From positions 1-64,000 of the forward strand of contig CAWUIB010000002.1 of assembly GCA_963922335.1 (NCBI GenBank): a stretch of 64,000 nucleotides of DNA, in the 5' to 3' direction. The DNA comes from CALBPI01 sp963922335. GTDB taxonomy: Bacteria; Pseudomonadota; Gammaproteobacteria; Steroidobacterales; Woeseiaceae. A model generated the notes under the pieces. That model worked only from the letters and a program-made list of their open reading frames with translations, was not told where the DNA came from and ran no database searches. Shown here piece by piece: positions 32,821-41,057 of the stretch (positions within the stretch are counted from its first letter, which is position 1; each line of letters begins with the position of its first letter). Position numbers and translations under genes: made by a program.

Positions 32821-33504
32821 CTAGGTGCCACTGCGTGCCGCCTTGGCGACACTGGTCTCTACATCAAGGAAGGCAAGCAGTCGCTCCCACTCCGGTCGAT
32901 CCTTTGCGATCTGATGCGACTTCAAGTCGAAGAGCCCAACACCAAACTCGGACGCAGTCACATAGTTCTGCGAGTCGCGCAGAACAGCGACAACCGGTAT
33001 GCCAAGACTATCGAGGAAGCGCATCAGTCGCTCAAAACTTTTGTTATTTCGTCGGGTTCGATTCGCAACGATACCGAGCTGCTGGCGCTCTCGGTCCAGC
33101 TTGGCGACAAGCAGAAGATCAGCGATCGCTTTTGACGCGGCTGCAATGTCGAATCTCGAGGGCAAAACCGGCATCAATACCTTGTGCGCATCGCGTGTGA
33201 CCTCGCGCAGCTCTGCTGCGGTGTAACCCGCGGGCGAATCCACAACGACGTACTGACAGTCGTCGGGTACCCGCAGCTGAAAACTGCGGGTCATGCCCAT
33301 CCGCTTTTCGTATGCCGCTATGCCGTGGATTTCCGGCAAGTTCTCAGGACGTTCCGCCAGCCAATGCATGCTCGAGCCCTGCGGATCGAAATCCAGTAGT
33401 GCAGGCTGGCCAGCACGACTCGCAAAGTAGCTCGCCAAATTGGTAGCCAGCGTTGTCTTACCGCTGCCACCTTTGGGATTAACGATCACAATTTTCTTTC
33501 GCAC
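32821..33504 (-). CDS. ParA/MinD-family ATPase, orphan
   Basis: A 227-residue ParA-type ATPase. The deviant Walker A box KGGSGKTT is at 11-18, the switch DFDPQGSSMHWL follows at about 38-49, and VVVDSPAGYTAAEL is the Walker B region. No parB and no parS-like cluster are nearby, and the flanking genes are metabolic, so a plasmid-partition role is unlikely. Orphan ParA proteins of this size often position chemoreceptor arrays, storage granules or other cargo. The target cannot be told from the sequence. It ends 10 bases from the convergent Lrp gene. Confidence 0.85.
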   Translation of the reverse strand: MRKKIVIVNPKGGSGKTTLATNLASYFASRAGQPALLDFDPQGSSMHWLAERPENLPEIHGIAAYEKRMGMTRSFQLRVPDDCQYVVVDSPAGYTAAELREVTRDAHKVLMPVLPSRFDIAAASKAIADLLLVAKLDRERQQLGIVANRTRRNNKSFERLMRFLDSLGIPVVAVLRDSQNYVTASEFGVGLFDLKSHQIAKDRPEWERLLAFLDVETSVAKAARSGT

Positions 33505-33548
33505 AATTGAATGCTACGCGATTTCTGTGAAGAAAAGTGCAGCGCCAT

Positions 33549-33578
33549 AAAAAAGCCCCGTTAGCGTACTAACGGGGC
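33549..33578 (-). terminator. Terminator of the YHS protein gene
   Basis: GCCCCGTTAG pairs perfectly with CTAACGGGGC (33555-33578) around a 4-base loop. On the minus strand the stem is followed by six T (33549-33554), a textbook Rho-independent terminator for the gene at 33629-34108. It separates that gene from parA downstream. Confidence 0.88.
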
Positions 33579-33628
33579 AACCAGGCATCTGCGGCTTGCG
33601 CCGCGAGGGGAATTCACTTCACACGGTC

Positions 33629-34108
33629 CTACTTCAGGACCTCGGGCCAGTTCTCATCAGCGAGTCGGATGAAACCTTCGGGATCCTCGCTCCATGTCTT
33701 TCCAACGTCTTTGTTGTAGTTGACGTAGAGCTTGTCATCGACGATCTGCCAGACTTTCGGGTCGCCGGAAGCCGTATAGCCCTGAGACACTGCCCAAGCA
33801 CAGTATCCACCATATTGAGGCGCGTAGCGCTCGGGGTTTGCGATGAATAGTTCGCGATTTTCGGCGCTAGCAAAAAGCCAGGTCGCCCCATTCCAGTCGT
33901 AGGAATGATCCTTATCGCCTTTGGTGGGCGCACCTTCCGTGAAGTAGCTCACTGCGTCGTAGCCCTTCAGCGCTTGGCTGGAAAAGACCGAAGTGTAGAC
34001 CGGCGCTTTGTCAGCAAACGCAGAAGGCGCCATGAGGCTCAAAACGACTGCGGTCGTCGTCAGCCAGAACGCACGCAGCGAAGAAAAAGATCGAGTGTTC
34101 GAATGCAT
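33629..34108 (-). CDS. Exported YHS-domain protein
   Basis: A 159-residue protein with a signal peptide (hydrophobic core FWLTTTAVVLSLMAPSAFA, then DKAP) and a YHS-type domain. The domain has GYDAVSYFTEGAPTKGDKD, then YDWNGATWLFASAENRELF and NPERYAPQYGGYCAWAVSQG. YHS domains are small, often metal-linked modules; this exported form is common in proteobacteria and its exact role is unknown. The start at 34108 leaves a proper signal peptide; a start 17 codons upstream would spoil it. It lies just downstream of eda on the same strand, separated by 57 bases. Confidence 0.82.
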   Translation of the reverse strand: MHSNTRSFSSLRAFWLTTTAVVLSLMAPSAFADKAPVYTSVFSSQALKGYDAVSYFTEGAPTKGDKDHSYDWNGATWLFASAENRELFIANPERYAPQYGGYCAWAVSQGYTASGDPKVWQIVDDKLYVNYNKDVGKTWSEDPEGFIRLADENWPEVLK

Positions 34109-34165
34109 TGCAGGTATCCAATGGTTTGGTATGTCCGAGGAGACCTGCAGGCACGTCAATTCATT

Positions 34166-34786
34166 TCACAACTCGGTGACTTTTTTTGCGCTCTCCTCGA
34201 TGCTGGCCCACGCGGCATCACGTAATGCCGACTCCGGCACCACCCAACTGCCACCAACACAAGGCACCGACGGCAGATCGAGATACTCTCGGACGTTGCT
34301 CATATTGATTCCGCCCGTCGGACAGAACTCCAGTGCCGGAAGCACCGAGGAATAGGCTTTGAGTGCAGCGACACCACCGGATGCGCTTGCAGGAAAAAAC
34401 TTCACTGCTTCCTGCCCGACCGAATGCCAGTGCGCCATCTCCGAGATCGTCTGAGCGCCCGGTAGCAGCGGAACAGAAGCAGCGGTACAAACCTCATGCA
34501 CTGGCATCGAGATGCCTGGGGACACCACGAACGCGACCCCGCTGTCGACAACGGCGCGCGCCTGTTCGTCGGTCCATACCGTTCCGGCACCCACGCGCAT
34601 GTCGGGAAAAGTTTTGACGAGTTCGACGATCGCAGCGAGTGCGCCCTGAGTCCGCAATGTGACTTCGATGATGCGTACACCACCATCCAAGAGCGCGTGA
34701 CCAAGCGCAATGACATCGGTGTTATCGGGAATGGTGACCACCGGGATGACCGGCGACACGCGCATGATGTTTCCAATATCAGACAC
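34166..34786 (-). CDS. eda: 2-dehydro-3-deoxyphosphogluconate aldolase
   Basis: Cleaves KDPG to pyruvate and glyceraldehyde 3-phosphate, the last Entner-Doudoroff step. The 206 residues show the class I aldolase pattern: IIEVTLRTQGAL, GAGTVWTDEQARA, SPGISMPVHEV, the Schiff-base Lys in AVKFFPASASGG and FCPTGGINMSN. The start is taken as GTG at 34786, overlapping the edd stop by 8 bases with GAGG 9 bases upstream. Another GTG five codons earlier is possible. It is the last gene of the zwf-pgl-edd-eda operon. Confidence 0.94.
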   Translation of the reverse strand: MSDIGNIMRVSPVIPVVTIPDNTDVIALGHALLDGGVRIIEVTLRTQGALAAIVELVKTFPDMRVGAGTVWTDEQARAVVDSGVAFVVSPGISMPVHEVCTAASVPLLPGAQTISEMAHWHSVGQEAVKFFPASASGGVAALKAYSSVLPALEFCPTGGINMSNVREYLDLPSVPCVGGSWVVPESALRDAAWASIEESAKKVTEL

Positions 34787-36650
34787 TGCAAACTGCCTCA
34801 CTGTCTAGCGCAACACTGCGATCGAGCGGCAGAGCAGACCCGCCCTCTTCGGCACACGACACACCCTGCCGCATTGCCGCGAACAAATCGCGCCCCATCC
34901 CGATACCCTGTGTCTTGTCGAGTTCGAATGTGGCTACACGCTCGTGGAGTGCCGAATCGTCGATCAGCACACTAATCTCACCGGTATTGGCATCAAGCTT
35001 CACGATATCGCCATCACGGATTTTGCCGATCACGCCACCATTGATCGCTTCGGGCGTGATTTGGATTGCGGCGGGCACCTTCCCGGATGCACCTGACATA
35101 CGACCATCAGTGACAAGTGCGACACGGTGACCGGCATCCTGTAGCACGCCGAGTGACGGCGTGAGCTTGTGCAACTCAGGCATACCGTTCGCTTGTGGCC
35201 CTTGATTAACGACAACGACGACACAGTCTTCGTTGAGCTCACCCGCTTTAAACGCTGCCGCCACTTTGTGCTGACAATCGAATACGCGGGCTGGCGCCTC
35301 AACCACTAAATGCTCATCTCGAACCGCTGAAGTTTTGATGATTCCGCGACCGATGTTCCCCTTCAACAACGTGATTCCACCGTGCCCGGAGAACGGCGCA
35401 TTCACTGGTCGCAACACGTCGGTATCCAAAGACGACGTTGCGCCTTCCTGCCAGACCACCGTGTCCAGACCCTCTTCATCCGCATCCCCCAACATCGGTT
35501 CGCGCGTGTAATGGTCGAGCCCCTGACCGGCGATCGTCGTGACATCACGATGCAAGAAACCGGCGTTCAATAGCTCGCGAATCATGTATGGAATACCACC
35601 CGCCGCTGCAAAATGATTCACGTCTGCCTGCCCATTCGGATACACGCGTGCCAACAACGGCACGACGGCCGACAGCTCCGAGAAATCATCCCAATTGATA
35701 TCGATACCAGCCGCACGTCCCATCGCGACGAGGTGGATTGTGTGGTTGGTCGAACCACCGGATGCCAACAACCCGACAACGCCGTTGACCAGTGCGCGAG
35801 CGTCAAACACTTTGGCCATCGGCGTGTACTGCTCTGAGAGCCCACTGATTTCAACGGCACGTGTTGCTGCGGCGCGTGTCAGCGCACCGCGCAGCCGCGT
35901 GTGCGGATTGACGAAAGACGTTCCTGGCAACTGCAGCCCCATGAACTCCATCAAAAGCTGGTTGCTGTTGGCCGTGCCGTAAAAGGTGCAAGTGCCCGCG
36001 GAGTGATAAGCCTTGGACTCGGATTGCAAGAGTTCCTCGCGCGTGATCTTGCCTTGTGCGAACAACTGGCGCACCTGCGCTTTCGCCGCGTTGGTAATGC
36101 CCGAGGTCATAGGACCCGCAGGCACAAAAATCGTTGGCAAATGGCCGAAGGCCAGAGAACCGATCACCAATCCGGGGACAATTTTGTCGCAGACGCCGAG
36201 ACAGAGATTTGCATCGAACATGTTGTGTGAGAGGGAAACGGCCGTTGCCATGGCAATGACATCACGACTGAACAGCGACAGGTCCATGCCGGGCTGGCCC
36301 TGTGTCACGCCGTCGCACATCGCCGGTACACCGCCCGCGAACTGCGCGATGCCGCCCGCCTTCCACGCCGCGGCCTTTAGCAAAGCCGGATAGTCGCCGA
36401 GCGGCTGATGTGCTGACAACATATCGTTATAGGCAGACACGATCGCCACATTTGGCCGTTCTCGTCCGGCCAATGCCTTTTTTCCAACCGCATCATTCGC
36501 TGCAAATCCATGCGCAAGATTGCCGCAAGACAGCTCCGCACGATGCGGACCTTCGCGGCGCGCCTGCTCGACCATCGCAAGATATGCGGCGCGCATCTGC
36601 GACGAGCGCTCTTCAATCCTTCGAGTTACCGCATCAACTACCGGGTGCAT
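34779..36650 (-). CDS. edd: 6-phosphogluconate dehydratase
   Basis: Dehydrates 6-phosphogluconate to KDPG, the committing Entner-Doudoroff step. The 623 residues match the IlvD/Edd family (E. coli Edd 603). Conserved blocks are VSAYNDMLSAHQPL, MCDGVTQGQPGMDLSLFSRD, CLGVCDKIVPGL and HSAGTCTFYGTANSNQ, with Cys residues that hold the iron-sulfur cluster. LVTDGRMSGASGKVPAAIQ is the C-terminal signature. The ATG at 36650 has GGAG upstream (AAGGAGACGAGG); the frame extends far further upstream, through pgl, but without family sequence. It starts 17 bases after pgl. Confidence 0.95.
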   Translation of the reverse strand: MHPVVDAVTRRIEERSSQMRAAYLAMVEQARREGPHRAELSCGNLAHGFAANDAVGKKALAGRERPNVAIVSAYNDMLSAHQPLGDYPALLKAAAWKAGGIAQFAGGVPAMCDGVTQGQPGMDLSLFSRDVIAMATAVSLSHNMFDANLCLGVCDKIVPGLVIGSLAFGHLPTIFVPAGPMTSGITNAAKAQVRQLFAQGKITREELLQSESKAYHSAGTCTFYGTANSNQLLMEFMGLQLPGTSFVNPHTRLRGALTRAAATRAVEISGLSEQYTPMAKVFDARALVNGVVGLLASGGSTNHTIHLVAMGRAAGIDINWDDFSELSAVVPLLARVYPNGQADVNHFAAAGGIPYMIRELLNAGFLHRDVTTIAGQGLDHYTREPMLGDADEEGLDTVVWQEGATSSLDTDVLRPVNAPFSGHGGITLLKGNIGRGIIKTSAVRDEHLVVEAPARVFDCQHKVAAAFKAGELNEDCVVVVVNQGPQANGMPELHKLTPSLGVLQDAGHRVALVTDGRMSGASGKVPAAIQITPEAINGGVIGKIRDGDIVKLDANTGEISVLIDDSALHERVATFELDKTQGIGMGRDLFAAMRQGVSCAEEGGSALPLDRSVALDSEAVCSV

Positions 36651-36667
36651 CCTCGTCTCCTTCAAGG

Positions 36668-37357
36668 TCAAAGTGCGAAGTATGTGGACACTGGCACCAT
36701 CTCCTGTCGCAGGACGCTGCGCACTGGGTACTCGGCGAGGTCGCCCGCGATGGAGGCTTGCGCGAACACGTCGGCCTTGTCCTGGCCAAAGAACAACAAT
36801 CCAATCTGACGGCTGTCGAGGAGCACCCGCGGCGTGAGTGAGATTCTCTGCAACGGCTGGCTCGGAGGGCGCGCCATAACGCATGGCTCCTTACTCGCCA
36901 GCGCAGCCTCGATATTCGGGTCATCGGGAAACAACGAAGCGGTGTGCCCATCGGTGCCCATGCCCAGCAGCACATAATCGATCGGTCGCGGTAGACGTGC
37001 GACACGCGAGCCAACGACCTGTGCGGCATCGGCGCCGGCCACATCGGGGTCGTACAGACTCAGGAAGCGCGCTGCAGAGGCCGACCATTGCAACAAGTCA
37101 CGCTGCAACATGCCCGCGTTGCTCGCCGGGTCGTCGATATCGACCCACCGTTCGTCGCTCGGCACAACGGTGACCACAGACCAATCGAAGTCCATTTTAC
37201 TCAGCAGCCGAAAAGCCTCTAATGGAGAGCTGCCGCCGGAAACCACCAGCGTCGCCTCGCCTCGCTTCTCAATAGCAGACGTCAACGCAGCACCGATGTC
37301 CGCGGCCAACGCTTCAGCCGCCAATGCACGTGAGTCAAAAAACTGTTGTAGAAACAT
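36668..37357 (-). CDS. pgl: 6-phosphogluconolactonase
   Basis: Hydrolyses 6-phosphogluconolactone to 6-phosphogluconate. The 229 residues belong to the SOL/DevB (NagB-like) type, not the E. coli beta-propeller type. Marks are LVVSGGSSPLEAFRLLS, VVPSDERWVDIDDPASNAGM, YVLLGMGTDGHTASLFP and ISLTPRVLLDSRQIGLLFFG. The ATG overlaps the zwf stop by one base (TGATG), which indicates translational coupling. It supplies substrate to edd, the next gene. Confidence 0.94.
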   Translation of the reverse strand: MFLQQFFDSRALAAEALAADIGAALTSAIEKRGEATLVVSGGSSPLEAFRLLSKMDFDWSVVTVVPSDERWVDIDDPASNAGMLQRDLLQWSASAARFLSLYDPDVAGADAAQVVGSRVARLPRPIDYVLLGMGTDGHTASLFPDDPNIEAALASKEPCVMARPPSQPLQRISLTPRVLLDSRQIGLLFFGQDKADVFAQASIAGDLAEYPVRSVLRQEMVPVSTYFAL

Positions 37358-38829
37358 CAGCTGCCGTCCTGATACCAACTGCGATCGTCACGATCGATCA
37401 ACACGGCCGACGCGGTCGGCCCCCAAGTCCCGGCGGAATAGAGCTGCGGCGCCATACCGGTTGAGTCCCACGCGTTGCGAATCTTGTCGATCCATGACCA
37501 GGCAGCATCCACTTCATCGCGCCGCATGAACAACGCGGGGTTGCCTCGCAAAACCTCCATGAGCAGACGCTCGTACGCATCCGGATAGCCGAGTTCGTAG
37601 GTCTCGTTAAAGCTGAGGTTCAGCGGTAGCGACCGCAGGGTGAAACCACCAGGACCCGGCTCCTTGGTCACCATACTCAGTCGGACACCCTCATCAGGTT
37701 GCAACCGAATCACGAGACGGTTGGGCTCAATGCCACCTTCGTTCTCTTCAAAAATCGAGTGTGCGATGCTGCGAAATTGGATCACGATTTCAGAGGTCTT
37801 TTCGGGCAAGCGTTTGCCGGTCCTCAAATAGAACGGCGTGCCCTGCCAGCGCCAGTTATCGACATCAGCACGAATCGCAACGAATGTTTCCGTGTTGCTC
37901 TGTGCGCCCAGCTCATCGGCGTAGCCGGGGACGGCTTCACCATCCACGGCACCCTGCTTGTACTGCCCTCTCACTGTCGCTCGCGCCACGTTCTCGGGTG
38001 TAATCGGACGAAGCGCTCTCAGGACCTTGATCTTCTCATTCCGCAGCTCGTCATGATGCATGCTGAGCGGTGGCTCCATCGCCACGAGACACAGCAGCTG
38101 CAACATGTGGTTTTGGACCATATCCCTTAGCGCTCCCGTCCGATCATAGAACTGTGCGCGATTGCCCGTACCGATGTGCTCTGAAACCGTGATCTGTACG
38201 TGGTCGATGTGCGTTCGATTCCATAACGGCTCGAGCAGCGCGTTAGCAAACCGCAGGGCGGAGAGATTCTGTACCGTCTCTTTGCCGAGATAGTGATCGA
38301 TTCGATAGATTTGACGCTCGTTAAAGAATCGACCAACGCCGTCATTGATTTCACGCGCACTGTTTCGATCGCTACCGACAGGCTTTTCGAGAACGATACG
38401 CGAGCCCTCGTTGATCAGATTGTGCTCGGATAGCTGTTTCGCCGTTTCAGCAAATAGCGCGGGTATCAACGCCAGATAAAAAACCCGGCAACGATCTGAC
38501 TCGGGCTCAAGTAAGCGTGCGAGTGTTTGCCACCCATCTGGGGTGGTGATGTCGAGCGAGATGTAGTGCAGTCGCTTCGAGAATCGATCCCAGACTTCGG
38601 GCTCGAGTTTGTCCTCATCCAGATAGGTTTCGAGCGCACCGCGTACCAGCTGGACAAATGCCTCGTTGGTCATCTCGCCCCGAGACAGCGCAATGATGCG
38701 GCTTTCCGGGGTGAACTGCCCGTCACGATCTCGATGAAACAACGCAGGCAATAGCTTACGTTGTGAAAGGTCTCCGGTCCCGCCAAATATCACCAGGTCG
38801 AAGGTATCTACGGGCACGAACTGCGCCAT
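37357..38829 (-). CDS. zwf: Glucose-6-phosphate dehydrogenase
   Basis: Oxidises glucose 6-phosphate to the lactone with NADP+ (or NAD+). The 490 residues match the family (E. coli 491). The dinucleotide motif GGTGDLSQRK is at 16-25, EKPVG at 148-152 and the catalytic-site RIDHYLGKE at 176-184. Later blocks include QNHMLQLLCLVAMEPP and YADELGAQSNTETFVAIRA. AAGGAG stands 7 bases before the ATG. It heads the operon, and its upstream region carries a HexR-type operator, so it is likely repressed by the divergently encoded HexR. Confidence 0.97.
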   Translation of the reverse strand: MAQFVPVDTFDLVIFGGTGDLSQRKLLPALFHRDRDGQFTPESRIIALSRGEMTNEAFVQLVRGALETYLDEDKLEPEVWDRFSKRLHYISLDITTPDGWQTLARLLEPESDRCRVFYLALIPALFAETAKQLSEHNLINEGSRIVLEKPVGSDRNSAREINDGVGRFFNERQIYRIDHYLGKETVQNLSALRFANALLEPLWNRTHIDHVQITVSEHIGTGNRAQFYDRTGALRDMVQNHMLQLLCLVAMEPPLSMHHDELRNEKIKVLRALRPITPENVARATVRGQYKQGAVDGEAVPGYADELGAQSNTETFVAIRADVDNWRWQGTPFYLRTGKRLPEKTSEIVIQFRSIAHSIFEENEGGIEPNRLVIRLQPDEGVRLSMVTKEPGPGGFTLRSLPLNLSFNETYELGYPDAYERLLMEVLRGNPALFMRRDEVDAAWSWIDKIRNAWDSTGMAPQLYSAGTWGPTASAVLIDRDDRSWYQDGS

Positions 38830-38854
38830 TGTCGGCTCCTTATGCTTCCCCAGT

Positions 38855-38869
38855 TGAAATTTTACTACA
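38855..38869. promoter_or_regulatory. HexR-type operator, zwf-proximal
   Basis: TGAAATTTTACTACA matches the gammaproteobacterial HexR consensus (roughly TGTARTWWWAYTACA) at all but one base. It lies 26 bases before the zwf ATG. On the minus strand it contains TAAAAT, a possible -10 element, so binding would block zwf transcription. Confidence 0.75.
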
Positions 38870-38916
38870 TAGATAGCGTAAAACCAGCTTATTTATCGTT
38901 TTTGACACATATTCTC

Positions 38917-38931
38917 TGTAGTATCACTACA
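38917..38931. promoter_or_regulatory. HexR-type operator, hexR-proximal
   Basis: TGTAGTATCACTACA is an exact palindrome of TGTAGT and ACTACA with a 3-base centre, a near-ideal HexR site. It abuts the hexR ATG, which indicates autorepression. A TTGACA lies at 38902-38907. The two operators are 62 bases apart centre to centre. Confidence 0.8.
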
Positions 38932-39756
38932 ATGCTGACGCGTATACGGCAACTGAGAGACTCACTTTCCCCGGCTGAACAGCGGGTGGCCGACGGCATC
39001 CTCGAGGACCCACACGGCATTGCCAGTCTCAGAATGGCGGATCTTGCGAAACGCACTGGCGTTTCCGATCCGACGGTTGTGCGGTTTTGCCGTAAGGTGG
39101 GCACGCGTGGCTTCAATGCGCTGCGAATCGCCATTGCCCGGCATCTGGCAAGCAACCCCGGCGATGTACACGCCAGCGTCCGCGACGGTGACACGCCTGA
39201 TGTTGTGATCCGTAAAGTGATCTCCAGCAGCATCAGCGAGTTACAGCGAATCCAACAGTCGCTCGAGCCTCAATCACTGGAAGATGCCGCCCACCATTTG
39301 CTCGCCGCGCGACGGATCGCCTTCATCGGTGTGGGCGCATCTGCAATCGTCGCGCAAGACGCAAACAACAAGTTCTTCAGGTTGGGCCTTCCGACGGCGG
39401 CGTTCACCGACGGCCCGACCATCACCCAGGTTGCAGCGACCACTGCGACCAACAGTGTACTGGTGGCCATCTCGAGATCCGGCACGTCGGACGTTATCGT
39501 TCAAGCCGCGCAAATCGCAGCGCGCGCAGGCGCCGTTACGGTTGCGCTTACGGCGTCGGACACGCCGCTTGCAACTGCAAGCGATGTCACGCTGGCCGTC
39601 GATAGTGAAGAAGACACCGCGGCGTTCACGCCTATGAGTTCGCGTCTGGCCCAACTCGCGACGCTCGACGCGTTGCAACTGTGCACCGTACTGAGTGGTG
39701 GGGACCGCGTCCGTGGCCCGCTGGATGCGAGCAAACACGCACTAATGCTTGGCTAG
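38932..39756 (+). CDS. hexR: HexR, RpiR-family repressor of sugar catabolism
   Basis: A 274-residue RpiR-type regulator that in gammaproteobacteria senses KDPG and represses zwf, edd and eda. The N-terminal HTH_6 domain (about 1-75) includes LSPAEQRVADGILEDPHGIA and TGVSDPTVVRFCRKVGTRGF; the SIS sugar-phosphate domain (about 115-245) has RRIAFIGVGASAIVAQDANN and LVAISRSGTSDVIVQAAQIA. The start at 38932 gives the usual family N-terminus; a start 30 codons upstream would run across both operators. It diverges from the zwf operon. Its TAG stop overlaps that of the convergent aminotransferase gene by two bases. Confidence 0.95.
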   Translation: MLTRIRQLRDSLSPAEQRVADGILEDPHGIASLRMADLAKRTGVSDPTVVRFCRKVGTRGFNALRIAIARHLASNPGDVHASVRDGDTPDVVIRKVISSSISELQRIQQSLEPQSLEDAAHHLLAARRIAFIGVGASAIVAQDANNKFFRLGLPTAAFTDGPTITQVAATTATNSVLVAISRSGTSDVIVQAAQIAARAGAVTVALTASDTPLATASDVTLAVDSEEDTAAFTPMSSRLAQLATLDALQLCTVLSGGDRVRGPLDASKHALMLG

Positions 39757-40856
39757 CTCGTAACCTCGATCAAGGCATCGGCAATGAAGTCAGCACGCTC
39801 GATCGTCGCGTTCTGCCCCATCAGGCCAATGCGCCACGCTTTGCCTGAGAACTTACCGAGTCCGGCGCCGAGCTCGATGCTTTGCGATTCGAGCAGCTTG
39901 GCGCGTACCACCTGATCGTCACAACCGTTTGGGATATCGACAACGGTCAGTGGCGCCAATCGATGCGCCGCGTCGACCGCCAACGAAAAGTCTGCCGACT
40001 CAAGGCGCTCGTACAAATGACTTGCTGCAGCCGTATGCCTCGCCCACCGCGCTTTGAGCCCCTCCTCAACAACGAGGCGGAGCGCTTCGCGCATCGCAAA
40101 CAGTGAATTGACGGGCGCAGTATGGTGATAGGCGCGTTTGGACTCGCCGCTTGTGTAATAGCTCGCGAGCAGATTGGTATCGCAAAACCAGCTGGGCACC
40201 GCAGAGCTCCGCGTCGATGCCTTTTCGATAGCGCGGGGCGAGAACGTGATTGGAGAAAGACCCGGAACGCAAGACAAACACTTCTGGCTCCCCGAGTAGA
40301 CGATGTCGAGACCCCATTCGTCGACGCGCAACTCAACACCGGACAACGACGTCACCGTGTCGACGATCGTCATGCAACCGTGTGACTTTGCCAGCGCGGC
40401 AAGCTGCTTGGCATCCGATCGAACACCCGTGCTCGTTTCCGCATGGACAAACGCGAGCACACTTGCGTCAGGGTTGGCTTTGAGTGCATCGGCGACCTTC
40501 TCCGGATCGACCGGCTTGCCCCACTTGTCCTCGACCGTAACCACATTCGCGCCGATGCGCTCGCAGATACTCTTCATGCGATTACCAAACACACCGTTGA
40601 TGCCGATAATCACAGTTTCGCCAGGCTCGACGACGTTTACAAAGCTCGCCTCCATCCCGATGGAACCCGGCGCCGAAAGCACGAACGTCACAGGATTTTC
40701 GGTCATGAATACGGTTCTGAGGTCACGCACGACATCATCCATGGTGTCGAGAAACACCGGATCCAGGTGTCCGATAGTCGGTTGCGCCAGAGCAATAAGC
40801 ACCGAATCTGGTACGTTGCTCGGGCCAGGGCCAAAAAGTTCTCGATACGGAATCAA
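39753..40856 (-). CDS. Alanine/serine-glyoxylate aminotransferase family
   Basis: A 367-residue class V PLP aminotransferase. The N-terminus LFGPGPSNVPDSVL is the family mark, and the PLP lysine is K192 in YSGSQKCLSCVPG. Members use glyoxylate as amino acceptor from alanine or serine; ureidoglycine-glyoxylate aminotransferase is another possibility. Glyoxylate use would fit the aceA/glcB genes at the left of the window. No in-frame ATG is near; the start is TTG at 40856, preceded by AAGGGGA. It diverges from the glycogen operon by 201 bases and converges on hexR. Confidence 0.88.
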   Translation of the reverse strand: MIPYRELFGPGPSNVPDSVLIALAQPTIGHLDPVFLDTMDDVVRDLRTVFMTENPVTFVLSAPGSIGMEASFVNVVEPGETVIIGINGVFGNRMKSICERIGANVVTVEDKWGKPVDPEKVADALKANPDASVLAFVHAETSTGVRSDAKQLAALAKSHGCMTIVDTVTSLSGVELRVDEWGLDIVYSGSQKCLSCVPGLSPITFSPRAIEKASTRSSAVPSWFCDTNLLASYYTSGESKRAYHHTAPVNSLFAMREALRLVVEEGLKARWARHTAAASHLYERLESADFSLAVDAAHRLAPLTVVDIPNGCDDQVVRAKLLESQSIELGAGLGKFSGKAWRIGLMGQNATIERADFIADALIEVTS

Positions 40857-41057
40857 CGGTGTCCCCTTGCCTGAACACTGCAGGCGTGACGTGCGCGCCG
40901 ATTACATCGAGAGACAGCAACGAATGCAAATGCCGGATCGCATTTTGTCGAGGTGGTGACGAATAGCAATCGATCCGCCGCGACATGACTAATGGGCCTT
41001 CTTGTGCTGCTGTAACGCCGCCAGTAGTCTCTCGCTATTTGGAGGGTGGGCGAGGCG

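Noticed and set aside
32821..33504. Reading the ParA gene as evidence of a plasmid or integrated element
   Set aside because: No parB, replication gene, integrase or composition shift is nearby; neighbours are core metabolism.
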